Below, piece by piece: positions 36,075 to 48,507 of a DNA stretch of 64,000 nucleotides. The stretch is taken from contig NW_025062478.1 in the NCBI RefSeq assembly GCF_000002995.4, positions 2,170,001 through 2,234,000 of the forward strand. Direction: 5' to 3'. This DNA comes from Brugia malayi (taxonomy: Eukaryota > Nematoda > Chromadorea > Rhabditida > Onchocercidae). The position numbers were made by a program, and so were the translations under genes. Numbering within the stretch: position 1 is the first letter of the stretch; each line of letters opens with the position of its first letter. Below the pieces are notes generated by a model that saw only the letters and a program-made list of their open reading frames with translations, had not been told where the DNA came from and made no database searches.

Positions 36075-37553
36075 TTTAATAAATAATGACCTCGTTTTGT
36101 CAAAGTTTCTTTTACTTTTTTTGAAATATAGTAAAATATTGGTTAGCTTAGGAAATTACTTGGAGTTAGCATGATAGATAAGTGATGAACGTTGACCAGT
36201 AACTTGAAGACCACAAATATTACAAATTCGAGGTGGTCTTGTTCGTTTCTTTCCTTGCTGCGTCAATAAATCATTATTAGCTGTTAAGCTATTTGATGGA
36301 TCAACAACATCGGTTGGTTCACAACCTGTTGTTACACTGTTACCAACATCATTTCGATATAAATCACCCAAAATATTCACTAAAAAATATTTTGATTGCG
36401 ATTATAATAAATAGATTTGAAAAATATATATATAAAAAAAAAAATGGCTGAAATTAAAAATTAATTCAAAAAATAATAATAATATCATTTCAAAACAAAA
36501 CAAAAAATTAATTGCTTACCGATATTTATTTGATCTGAGTCCTGCTGCAATACCGAACAGTGGAATGTAGCTGGTTGTGAATCTGATTCCTTTTCCAAAG
36601 TGCTATCTTCTGGCTCAACTTCGCTGCCCTAAATTTTCTTTTAATGTCAAAAATCTCAATCTAAGTTAAGATTAGAAAGAATTAAAGCTATATTTTGATT
36701 ATTTAAGCTTAATTATGAATAAAATTTTTGTAAGAATTTAAATTTATGCGAATGTTTTAACTTTAATAAATGTATTTTTGCGATATTAACATGAAATGAT
36801 ACTTTAGCACTTTCGATTTTTGCTTCTTTTTCGGTTTCAGTCATACGTGTCAATTCATCGGAATCCACCGGAACAGGACACAGTTCTCCGGAACTAAGCA
36901 ATGATGAATAGTCCGCTATTCTTAAAATTTTGAAACTAACAAATTAAAAGATCAACAAGCAATAGATGAAAAATAAATTTTGCATTAGAAACAATACTGC
37001 AAATGAAACAACAGAAGGAAAAAAAAAAAAAACAACAACAACAAATTAAGCAAATATGTAAACAAACTTTCTTCGTTTGTAAGTTCCAAACGGAATTTTT
37101 GATACAGTAACAGAATGATGTAACATTTCTCTGATTTTCTCACGTTTACGATGGAAATCTGGTGTAACTTTATATTTCACCTAAAAGAAATATATAAAAT
37201 AAAATTTCAATTCATCTGTATTTATTTATATTACAAAGAGAATCAGAAAAAAAAAAAAAAAATCTCATAATTTTATGCACCATAAGTTGGAATATTTCAC
37301 AAAAAATTTATGTATAAATAGACTTGATATAAGACTATGGAAAATTATGTCATTAATGATAAATAATCGAATAAAAAAAAAAAATAAAAGGCTCTTTAGC
37401 TTTATTCAAAATCCTATTCATCAAAGGATAGTTCAAAAAGATTGAAGATGAAAAGAAATGATGTTGAATTTATCAGAAGCATCACCAAATAATCCATTGA
37501 TAAGTACTCTCACATTTATGCAATTTTTTTTCTGCTTTTTTTTTTGTTTTTTG

Positions 37554-37584
<31 letters not shown>

Positions 37585-37999
37585 TGACATATTTAGTTGA
37601 GAGTTATTTTAGCTGAATATTCTATTTATCGTTATAAACATTAAAAAAAAAAAAAAGAAAAAAACAAACAAAGTAATTTATTTCAATGCATAATCTGTTT
37701 AGTTTAATTTTAAACTTTTAAAAACATAATTAATATTAGTCATTGATAAATTCTATGATAAATAAATAAATGATAAACTAAAAAAAAAAACAAAAAACAA
37801 AACAAACATAAAATTCTTTTAATCCATGATCCGTCGTATAATGACTAATTAGAGCAAATTCGGTGGGAAATTTTGAAAAACGACATCGTTCACATTCATA
37901 TGGTATATGAATGATATGATCAGATGCAATATGTATTTCTAATTCTTCCACAGTTTCATATGTTGGCGCTTGTAATGGACAAACAACACAACGAAACAT
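35147..37999 (-). CDS. Four-finger C2H2 zinc finger protein
   Basis: Seven exons, 5' to 3': 37999-37808, 37180-37068, 36920-36803, 36628-36520, 36379-36160, 35806-35616, 35235-35147; 1032 nt, 343 residues. Four C2H2 fingers, all with HxxxxH spacing: Cys4/Cys7/His23/His28, Cys36/Cys39/His53/His58, Cys230/Cys233/His247/His252 and Cys260/Cys263/His278/His283. They sit as two pairs at the ends of an acidic, Ser/Glu-rich middle region. KKRTRPPR just before finger 3 could be a nuclear localisation signal. The third finger is split by an intron inside its second half. The start Met is two codons after a TTCCAG acceptor at 38008, which may be a trans-splice site; a further 5' exon would be possible but none is seen up to 38500. 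It is probably a nuclear DNA- or RNA-binding protein; no specific orthologue recognised. Its stop is only 153 bp from the convergent kinase stop. Confidence 0.83.
36020..36071. repeat. (TA)n microsatellite in zinc-finger intron
   Basis: About 26 TA units between exons 36379-36160 and 35806-35616. Confidence 0.96.
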
Positions 38000-38692
38000 T
38001 TCGTATTCTGGAACAAAAAAAAAAAAAAAAAAACTCAAAAAATTATTTTAAAAAAAAAAAAAAAAAGAATTAACTCAATCAATGTACTTTAAAATTTTAT
38101 GTTGGATAAGATCAAATAATCAATCTCACTAATTAATATCATCAATAATCAGTATTAAACTTTCAATAATTAATTACTAATATCAAATGAACATTATCAA
38201 ATAAATATTTATTTGATCTTTCTCCCATGAAAAGATTTTTAAACAATTAAATATACAATTATAGCACGCTAATAAAATAATATATGTAATAGTATTAGAA
38301 AAAAAAAAGAAATCTATATAGAGTAATTAAAATAATAATTTATTGAATCATTTATTAATTGATCAAAAAGTGATAGCTTAATAAATGATAAGCGATAAGG
38401 AAAATTGATGAAAATAATGAATGGAAAAAGTTGAATAAAATGAGCAATTATAGAAAGCTAAACTAAATATAATACCATTGAATCGATGATAGAAAGAGGA
38501 ATGATCAAAAACAAATATTACTTTGGCAAAAAAAAAAAAAAATCCCAAATGCTTATTTTCTGTTGTAAAATAATCGATATATTATATATATAGGTAATGA
38601 AAATTGCAGTTTTTCATATGAAAAAGAAAAAGAATGAAAAATATTTAAAATTAAGTGCGAAATAATGAATAGCAATAACAGTAGTATGAGTT

Positions 38693-38730
38693 AATAAATA
38701 ATAATAATAATGATAACGATAATAATATTC

Positions 38731-38797
<67 letters not shown>

Positions 38798-39030
38798 CAA
38801 ACAATAATAAATAATCACTAATAATAATAAATAATAATAATATAATAAATAATAATAATAAATAAGAATAATAAAAGCAATAAATAAAAATAATAAAATA
38901 ATAAATAATAATGATAATAATAATAAATAGTAATAATAAAATAATAAATAATAATAAAAACAATAAATAAGAATAATAATACTAAAAAATAATAAATAAT
39001 CATAAAGGGAATAAATAATAATAATGGCAT
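38693..39030. repeat. (AAT)n microsatellite block
   Basis: Pure ATA/AAT units at about 38729-38796, flanked on both sides by interrupted AATAAATAAT sequence out to 39030. Confidence 0.95.
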
Positions 39031-39145
39031 TGGTAGCACCGGTATCACTGGCTCACCGGTAGCACTGGTAGCACCGGTAGCACTGGTAGTACCGCTAGTG
39101 ATGGTAGTAGTGGTGGTGGTAATAGTCGTAGTAATAATAGTTGTG
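39030..39145. repeat. GC-richer GGTAGCACC/GGTAGCACT tandem repeat
   Basis: About eight 9-bp units of GGTAGCACY, degrading rightwards into GGTAGTAGT and GTGGTGGTAATAG. Striking because it is far richer in G+C than the (AAT)n block it directly abuts. Confidence 0.9.
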
Positions 39146-39192
39146 TTGTGGTTTTGGTTGATGCTACTCGGAGCGTTGCTGAATGATGTTAG

Positions 39193-39360
39193 TCCTTTCC
39201 TTTCATTTCATTTCATTTCATTCCATTTCCTTCTCGTTCCTTTCCTTTCCTTTCCATTCCTTTCCTCTCCTTTTCTCTCTTTCTCTCTCCTTTTCCTCTC
39301 CTCTTCTCTTCCCCTTTCTTTTTCCATTCCTTTTTCATTCCTTTTCTTTTCCATCCTTTT
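39193..39360. repeat. TTTCC/TTTCA pyrimidine-rich tandem repeat
   Basis: Pentanucleotide-like TTTCATTTCA then TTTCCTTTCC units, drifting into CTCTTTTC. Strand-asymmetric polypyrimidine tract; low complexity. Confidence 0.9.
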
Positions 39361-40641
39361 ATTTCCTTCACATTCATTATAATTCAATTCATCCATTCAT
39401 TCTTTTCTCTGAGGAGAGATACAGACAAAGATAGAGGAAAAGGAGGAGGAAGAAAGAAGATAATGAGAAAGGAAGAAACATAGATGAAAAAGAGGAAGAA
39501 TGAAGAGAATGAATGACATATAGAAATTTGAATCGATCGATTTTGTGAAATTGTTATTGTTAATCACAATTCTTTCCTTTTTATAATAAAAAAAAAAGAA
39601 AGGAAAGGAAAGGAAGCAATGAGCATGAAAATGAGAGACAGAAGGAAAGAAAAGATTTTTTTTTTTTGAGATGAAAAAAAGAGAGGAAAAAAGAAGAAAA
39701 GGAAGAATATGGGACATATTAGATGACAATGATAACAACAACGCGACAAAATGACAATTTTCAGGGATTATTTAACTAAACAAAAAAAAAAGTACCGGTA
39801 TTTTTTGAAATTAGACGAAAAGGAAGAAAGAGGAAAAGAAAAAAAGAGCAAATGATTAGGTTAATGGAACATTAACAATTTATATTAGAGGATGATTTAT
39901 TACTATGGGAAATAATTTGTTTTTTTATTTATATATTATGTCGTAGTATTTATTATTATTATTATTTTCTTTACAAATGTTTCATTAAATTGTTATTAAA
40001 TTCAAAACATCCTTTTCTTTTTTTGTTTACATTATCATATCTTATACTTAATATTTAGCTAAAATTAAATTTTGCAAACAATTTCTTTTCCTCATCTTTT
40101 ATCTCTCTCTCTCTCTCTCTTTTTCTCTCCCCCTTTCTTTTTCTTTTTCTTTTTGTCTAACAGATTAAATTCAATCAAATTTAGCTGATAGCTTTGCATC
40201 AGTAAATGAATACCGGAAATACGGAATAAATAGCAGGAAAAAAAAATATATATATATACATATAATTCATTTAATGAATGAAAAATTTAAATGTGATATT
40301 ATCAGAGAATTATCATATGAATATTTATTTCGAATTCAAATATTTGTATATCTTTCTCATAATAAATCTATTATTAGTTGTTTTGAGTTAAAATTTTAAT
40401 TATTCCCTGCTGAAAATCTTTTTATCTCACCGATATTTCCTTATCATATCTGGAGATCTTTAATGCAAAATGTTATCATTTCGTTATCATCTTTCAGTAT
40501 CTGTAATATCTCTCATATTATTACCTTTATAATGACTAATGCTTCTTGCTTCAAATTTCAGTATTACTTTTGAATTTCTCTTTTAATATTTGATGATATC
40601 ATTCATCCCTTTAGCCAATCTGCTTTTGTTTCTGTCTTTTT

Positions 40642-40646
<5 letters not shown>

Positions 40647-40687
<41 letters not shown>
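40647..40687. repeat. (CT)n microsatellite
   Basis: About 20 CT units. A shorter CT tract lies at 40102-40128. Confidence 0.96.
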
Positions 40688-40691
<4 letters not shown>

Positions 40692-41097
40692 CCTCGTTTC
40701 ATCTATTTTAATATTCATTTAATTAACACTTCCTATTCTGTAGAATTATTGACTATCATTGATCATTTATGCTTACAAGTAATTATTAAATCTAAATTAT
40801 TGTGGCAATTTTTGAAATGTTGCAAATTTGTCACAATTATTACTAAACTACCATTTATCAATTTTTATTGATTAAAATTTTAACAATTTTTTTATAAAAT
40901 AAGCGATGAAAAGACTTCAATTAAAAAAAATAAATTATAAAATGGCTAAAATGTACAGTTAGAAATGATGATAATTTCTTATCACAAATTCACTGCAATA
41001 TAATTATTATCATTTAAAAAATATATGTTGCTAATTTAAATGGAATAATTAGTTTAATGAAATGCCTATTTTTCAGAAAGTTCCCTCATCACAAATT

Positions 41098-41412
41098 ATA
41101 ATAACAGTAGTAATAATAACAATAATACAAAAATATATATCATTAATTAACTGTTATTAACAATAATAATAATAAGTAATAACAATGACAACATTAATAA
41201 TAATTAATAATAATAGTATAATAATAGTAACAATAAATAATAATAATAATAGTAATAATAATAATAATATTAGTATTAATAACAACAATAATAATAATTA
41301 ATAACAATGACGATAATAAATAATAATAATAACAATGAATAATGGTAAATAATAATAATAACAATGATAATATTAACAATAAATAAAAGTTGTAAACAAT
41401 AATAACGATAAA
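41098..41412. repeat. Interrupted (AAT)n/(AAC)n block
   Basis: Around 300 bp of AATAATAAC and AATAATAGT units. It ends 500 bp upstream of the start codon of the 537-residue gene. Confidence 0.9.
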
Positions 41413-41923
41413 ACCAATCAAAAAAAATGCAATTTTTCCGAAAATAATTTTGCCCGGAACTCAAAATACCAGGATGCATTAAACCGGTTTTTTCTTATTT
41501 CTTTTCTTTTTTCGCATTTCAGGTAAGTTACCAGTAATATGTGCATGCTGTCACATTCATCTTCTCTTGCTTTTATAGATTTGATTTCCAATCTTTCAAT
41601 CTTAAATTTTGCAACACATTGCATTTTTTAAAAGAAGTTTGAAAAAAAAAAATAAAGGGAAATATATTTATATTTCTTTTTTCCATAAGTCTTTGATACT
41701 ATTTTTCACGTCCTTTATATGACTAATTTTAATTTTGCAATATATGTTAATCGGTTATTGAAAAGGAATGTTGGTAGAAATAATGATAATTTCTTATTGC
41801 TATTTTGATTGTTTGTTATTATCATTTTATCAGAATATGTTTTTGGTTTATTTAATTGTTTTAAGAAATGTTTTGTTCGTTTATCATTTAAGATTCAAAT
41901 ATGTTTAGGATTCAAATATTTTA

Positions 41924-44900
41924 ATGCCGAAACGGATTGATAAGTTAATAGGATTGATAACTCACCAAGGTGATGATGGGTTATTATATGTATTTGTTCC
42001 AGGTTTCTTTTTTCTTCTTATCATCGTCTTTTTCACGTATTAGTTTTTCTAACTTTTTTATAAATATTGAAAATTGTTGATAATTTTGAATAAAAGGATA
42101 ACGAGCTAATTTTTATATAAGAAAAGTTGTTGTTGTTTGGCTAATTAATTGCAGCAAAATTTTTATTACATACTTTTCAATGAAGAAATTTTTTTTAGCA
42201 AATATTTTGTTTTTTTTTTTTTTTTTTCTTTATTTGTAGGGAAACATCCTGAGTTGATAATTGATCAAAGCAAAACACTGAATGATGAACAGTGTTTTCG
42301 TATTGGTGATTTTATATCATTCATTAATATTAATGATTCCATTACATCACCAATTCGGATAAAAAATTTGTTCGAAACACGTTTTGTAAACAATCGTTTA
42401 CAGGTATAAGTTATTATCATTACTTATTAAATGCATTTTTTCGTTTAGTTAATTATTTGAGATTTATATTTTTAACATTACTACTAAATGAATTGCAATA
42501 TTTTTGTCAATATATTTGGAAATTTTTTTGATTATAAATCATTTATAAGTGATGTGTACTTGTGAATTTTTTTCTTTTTTTAGCATATATTGTAACAATT
42601 CATTTTGACATAATTTCTTTGATTGTTTCAGGTGAAAGTTCTGGTGGCAGTTCCTCCAGAACATTTCTCTGAACGAGCTAATTTCACCACAGTTACTCCC
42701 TCTACTGACAAAATGCTTGCTTGGTCTCCGGACTTTGCATTTATTGGTTGTTCATTTGATGTCGTAAAAAAGCTGCGCAAAAATCAGATGTATAGCGCTT
42801 GGATTGAAAGGTATATATGGTTTCGAGATTAATAATATCTTTGTTATTATTTCATGTTCGGAAGATTTGATATGGAATTAACAGATTTATTTTCGAACAC
42901 TGTAATAAATTATATTTGATTTTTGCTTATGAATTTCATCGCAATTGTCATTTTATTTGGTATTTGTCAAAAAAAGTAAAAAAAAAAAAAGGTCTGCTGT
43001 GAAATTTTTGATGAAAATGAAATTGTAGTTTAGTAGTTTTATTTTATCGATTGGTATAACAATACTTATTTTGATTTTTTTCTTTTTTATTCAAAGCCAC
43101 AAAGGAAAACGCTGAATGTACAAAGAGAAAGAATTCATAGTATTTGCTTACTGCAAATCAAAAAAGAAAAGAAAATGAAATTAGGGTTCAACGATTTCAC
43201 TTGGTTAGTTATTATTTCGATTAATCTATCTTATTATAGAGTTCCACAAGTGTTCCAAAGTGTTGCTAATATATTCGTATCGTGGCAAATAGTGGACGAT
43301 ATTTTTGATGAATGTTGTGAAGAAGACAAACAACTTATCATGAAAGCGGTTGGTTTGTATTTGTTTAAGTTATTATTATTTATCAATATAATTTTAATTT
43401 GCTTTAATTTCTTTTTTTTTTTTAATGTTTTGTTGACAATATCTTGAATGTTATTCTTCTGCATGCCTTTTTTCTATTTAAAATCATGGTTATTTCTTAC
43501 AATCATCATATATTATCTTACAGTTGTGATATTTAAGTTTAAGTTCAATAAAAATTTATTCTATATTTAGCCATGGAATTGTAAAAATAGCACTCAGCTT
43601 TCCAGAATTTTATCTTATTCTGATTGTTCGCAACAAATGAAGCAAAAAGCATCACATACTTCACGTCATTTCGTTGCATCATTGAAAAAAGTTTCCTTCT
43701 TTCTTTTTTTTTAAAAAAAAAACTTTAATAATTTTTTGTAGCAATATTTGACAGCTTAATCAGTAAATAATTTTGTGTATGATTTTCGAATAGTACCAAT
43801 GTTAGTCTGTTTTATTAAACTTTACTACCGTTATGTAACGTTTTTTAGTTGTTTAGTTACAATGGATTAGTTTCGGGATTCTTTATATACTAAATTTAAA
43901 ATGTAAAAAAAAAAAAAAAAATGAATTATTGCAGTACATTGATAATTACGAAGGCTTAGTGATAGCGGTACATGATTCAAGCGCAAAAGTATGGTCTTTA
44001 GCAATACCAGATAGTGAAATTGTGTTTTTTCTGGGTGCTCGTAAAGGGATGAAAGTTGGTGATTGGGTTCGATTTAACTGCACGTAAGTGTATTTGAAAT
44101 TTGTTTCTCATCTCATTATTACAATATTTTTGTGAATCAGTACGATTTCGATGATTTGTATCTTACGTTTGAACGTTTGAAGGGTATTGAAATGAAATAA
44201 CTTATATTATTCTAGAAGTTATCAACTAATATAGTGTAAATGATTATTCGTATATCTAGCATATAAGCGGTTTGAATCGTGAATCTCTTCCGGGAGATTG
44301 TTACGTAGTATTTGTTTACATGTTATTGTATTGTAATCAGAAAGGAATGAGACATGATGTTTTTTTTTTTCTTTTTTTTGTAATATATTTACGTATAAAT
44401 ATTTATTTTTGTAGTTTAGAATCTTTAATGAAATAAAAGTTGCTTTTCAGACCATCTAGATCTTCTTATCTTGGCTGTCATTTACAAGGGAAGAAATTTG
44501 AAATAATTGAACCAATACTTCCGGCAAAAGCCTTCAATAACACAGTTCAGGTTAATTTTACTGTCGAAAAAAAATTTTTTTTTTGCTTTTATTTTATTAA
44601 TTTTGATTTAAAAATTCTAAATTGTTTACCAAGGATGAAGATTACTAATACGACTTCTCATATTTATTACTTGAATTATTGTTTGCTTCTGATACATTGA
44701 ATAAATAGTTTGACAACTACCATTCATTGTTAGCTCCTTTTAAAGCCAACAAAAATAATAATAATAATAAAAAAAAAAAACTCTTTTAATAATGGAATAT
44801 GTTGCTAATGATATTTGATTGCTTAAAACCTTAAAATTTTTGTTAGGTAGAAATTACGACGACTATTGCAATTGATAATTTAAAATATTATCCAACTGGT

Positions 44901-45659
44901 GAAATAACTCTTGAAACTGAAATACTTGGAGCGGTGGAATTCAGTCCAAATAGATTTCGACAAGATTACTGCAATCGATGCTTATCTTTGTTTATTTGCA
45001 AAATAATGGCATCTGAACGAACTAATGCTGTTTGGCATGTATTTGGTGTGGTGAACGAGGTTTGTTCACTTTTTTTTTTTTTTTTAATTTAAACTCTTTT
45101 TTTGTTCTTTTTTCTGCTGCTACTATTTGCTTTTCTGTTTTTTGTTATTAAATTTCATAAGCGAGAAAAAAATTTTTTAATTTGATGGGAATTTTTTACT
45201 ACAAATCAAATTTTGACCATGTATTTTTGCTGTGAATCTTTATCATTCATTGAAGCAATTATTGGTCAGAAAAAAATAACAATCATGTTCTGTTCTGTAA
45301 ATATTTTATAGTCCAGTAAAGATGCCCACCTTCAGTTATTGGAGTAAGCAAAGTTGTTAGATATTTTTATTGATTACAATAATTTTTTTTTTTTGGTTTT
45401 AAAGAGGATATGAAATGAAAATTATCTTGTAAAGTATCTAAAATTTGAAAAGATTGATTAGGAATTGGTAAAGCTTATAATATATACAATTCTGCTAAGT
45501 TAAGTTAATTTATAGGGATATGTAGAATTCATGGAACATTCATCTTCGATTGACAATTTTTCATATACAAATGTTAATACTTCTGAGGAATTTGCATCCA
45601 TAGAAAATGATAGATGCAATGCAAAAGTTGAAATAAATGATAATTGTTATTCCACCGTA

Positions 45660-45691
<32 letters not shown>

Positions 45692-47749
45692 CCTATTTGT
45701 TATTAAACTTTCTTTCAAACAAATATTAAAACATAAAACGATGTTAAAAAATTGACACATTAATACAATGTGTATTGATCTGAAAAATGATAATGACAAT
45801 TTGTTATTTTGCATTATCTTAGTTTTTTTGATCAAACATTGAAGCATTTGCTGTAAAAGCCGATAATGCTATAATTTTTCTTTTCAGAGATTTCTGTGTT
45901 TTATTGATTCTTTAGCACTATCAGTAATCAGTAATCAGTCATCTATTAATCATTTCAAAAATATTAGAAATTTGTTTCTTTTTTTCTCTCTCTATCTTTT
46001 TTTAACATCCTTCCATTCCTGATTTTGAAGAGTTGATTTCTTCAAAAGATGTTATTTCAACATTTCATTTCAATTTCATTGTAAATTTTCATTATGATCT
46101 ATCAGTAATCAGAAATTTCTATTGCATACATTTATTCATTCACTAGCACTATCAATAATCATTTCTCAAATGCTATAGTAAATTATATAGATAGATTTTT
46201 ATGATAGTAGTTATTGTTTATATGATAATAATATTTTGCATTATCAGTTAACTTTATCATTATGTTTAATTATTGATTTCAGGAAAGTGGACAACAACGA
46301 TCAGATTTTCCATCCGATTTACCCGGAACTTCTCAGAAGGTAAATTAATTAATTACCCACTCTGCTGACGATGTATTTTCAAATGAAAAAATGTAAAAGT
46401 TAATTATTCGTTGCTAACGATATCTTTTCGAAAGAAAAAAGTATGAGAAAGAGAGAGTTAAAAAATTTTTAAATTTTAAATCCCATATCTTATTAGTGTT
46501 CCTCAATAATGATTATATTTCAGGAAATTGACGATAGCTTTTATTCGGGTTAGTTTCTTATTCTGCAAAAAAAAAAATCTGTTTAGCCCTGAAAGATGGT
46601 TTCTATGTTAGGATAGAAGGCAGGAAAAAAAGGCAACATTTGAAGTGAAATTCATGAAAAGACATTAGTGGGACATTTAAAATTGACATTAACTAATATT
46701 TCTTTTTCTTTTTTTTTTTTTTTTTCAATTTTTTCTTTCTATGTATCTAAAGAATTATTTAATGTTTTTTTTTTTCTCTCATATATAAATATGTGGGAGT
46801 ATTTATATATTAGAAATATTCCTGAATTAAATATAAAATTAATCCTTAGAATTAGTCTTTTAGATTTTTCTTATAATAATGATGCATATGGCAGTTATAA
46901 TATGGAAAATATGAAAGAGGAAGAAGAATATGATCCATTGAAAGAGCCAGCTTTTGGCACAGTTAAGCCTAATATTCTCCAGTTTAATTCGACAGAATAT
47001 AGCAATGGCAATGATGAATTTAACATGCGAGGTTTTATTTGTTTGTTTTTTGTTTTTTATTTACAAATTCATACTTTTAATTAATTTGCATTTCAATTCA
47101 ATTTGTTTAAGTGTTATGATGAATAAAACAATTGTGAATAATCAACTTAAAATAATAGTGAAAGATATTCCGAGATATTGCGTTAAATATTCTTGAATTT
47201 TTATATTTTTTTTTTGACAAAATTTAGACAAAATGAAACAAACTTATGCAAATATTTATCTTTCAATAAAAATTTATCACAAAAAGGAAGCTATTGAGTA
47301 AATTTCTATCAAGTCGGATTCTTTTTTTTTTTTTTTTTGGAATTTAGATAATTTCTTGAATAGCTCTTTAGATAAATATTCCTTTTAACAGTAATATATT
47401 TTATTTACTACTTTTATTATAGATAATCCTCGCACTGAGCTAAATGAGAAAAGTTTTGATGGTGGTGAATCTGAAGAATTAAATAATCAAGCAATAAAAT
47501 ATTGGTTAAAAGCATGGGAAATACCGGAAATTCGTCGACAAATTGAGGAGGCAGATAGAGTGTATTTTTTTCTTTTTATTATAACATCTTAAATTAGCTT
47601 AATTAATTAACTTAATTAATCTTTCATATAGCTTAAAAATGCTAATTTTAATTTATAGATTGTACGCAAACATTATGCAAATGATATCGGATCTTAGTGC
47701 AAGAAAGACTAGTAAAGATAGCTGGAAGAAGTTCTCTGATCATTGTTAG
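41924..47749 (+). CDS. Unrecognised 537-residue protein with repeated barrel-like segments
   Basis: Thirteen exons: 41924-42002, 42240-42403, 42632-42810, 43240-43348, 43935-44083, 44451-44550, 44847-45059, 45516-45656, 46283-46339, 46524-46548, 46864-47031, 47423-47561, 47659-47749; 1614 nt. I do not recognise the family. Residues 1-340 are beta-rich with no membrane segments. Residues near 5-55 (DKLIGLITH then CFRIGDFISFI) and near 180-225 (DNYEGLVIAVH then GMKVGDWVRF) follow the same pattern, as in OB or cold-shock-like barrels. Residues 340-460 are acidic and probably disordered (SEEFASIEN, MKEEEEYDPLKEP). The C terminus looks helical (AIKYWLKAWEIPEIRRQIEE). The start ATG gives MPKRIDKL. 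The donor of exon 12 is chosen as GAGT|GTATTT; using GA|GTG two bases earlier would end the protein after 12 more residues. A nucleic-acid-binding role is only a guess from the fold pattern. Exon 10 is just 25 nt. Confidence 0.8.
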
Positions 47750-48507
47750 AGGTAATAGCTTGATTATCATTATTTAAATCTTGATTATTTGTTGAAAAAA
47801 AAATATTTTAAACAACTGAACAAAAAGTTAATGATTTTTTCTTTTGAAAGTTTATCTGTTAAATACTACTTAAACCTCTTTTACATCATTATCATCACTT
47901 TCATCAACTTAGGCTTATAAAACTTAAATTAGAAATTGATAATAAATTTCATCTGGAATTCACTTTAATTAGCATTATTGATTTTTTTTCTTTTCAATTG
48001 TTTTGTTATTTTTTGCTGAATTGGTAAAAAGTTTGTTCATTTTATAGTTTTTTGATGTTATCTGGATAGCATGGCAATCAGGATGTGATGTATCTCAATT
48101 CATGAAAGTTTGTAGCATAGCAATTGTTTGTTTTAACTGTTATGAAATTATTTAATTTAATCGAAGTTTTGAAGTTTTGTATTGTTTGTTTATTTATTAA
48201 AATTTCTAATAAAAATTCTTATTAATAATAATATATAAATATTATGATATTTATATTTATTATGCATTTTTTTTTCTTTCTTGCTTTCTTTGTTTGAGTT
48301 CTGAAATCTCTGATGTTTTTCAAGTAAATTAACTCTAGCAGTTAAGTAACTGTGCAATGAATACATATAAAATTATTAGCAAAGAACAAGGAGCAATAGG
48401 ATAATTCTGTTTAAACATAAGAAAACATTATGGAAATATAATGTTATGTAAACAAAATAATTGTGTAAGAAGAAAATTTGAATTTATATTTCTTCATTTT
48501 TTTCCTC
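47750..48507. other. Convergent 3' flanks
   Basis: 758 bp between the stop of the 537-residue gene and the stop of the leftward neuropeptide gene. AT-rich; it must hold both 3' UTRs. No further reading frame supported. Confidence 0.55.

Larger units (their letters stand above)
38000..41923. other. 3.9 kb divergent intergenic region
   Basis: Separates the start of the leftward zinc-finger gene from the rightward gene at 41924. It contains the 5' flanks of both and a dense set of simple repeats (listed separately). Near 41445-41530 the sequence is less AT-rich, with a TTTCAG|GTAAG at 41515-41526 that could be a 5' UTR acceptor for the downstream gene. No coding gene is supported. Confidence 0.55.

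Noticed and set aside
41418..41624. 68-codon minus-strand frame upstream of the 537-residue gene
   Set aside because: Less AT-rich and superficially protein-like, but no homologue, no partner exons, and it overlaps a likely 5' UTR acceptor of the plus-strand gene.
44240..44320. tRNA-like GGTTTGAATCG near 44268
   Set aside because: A B-box-like string only; no cloverleaf stems can be formed around it.
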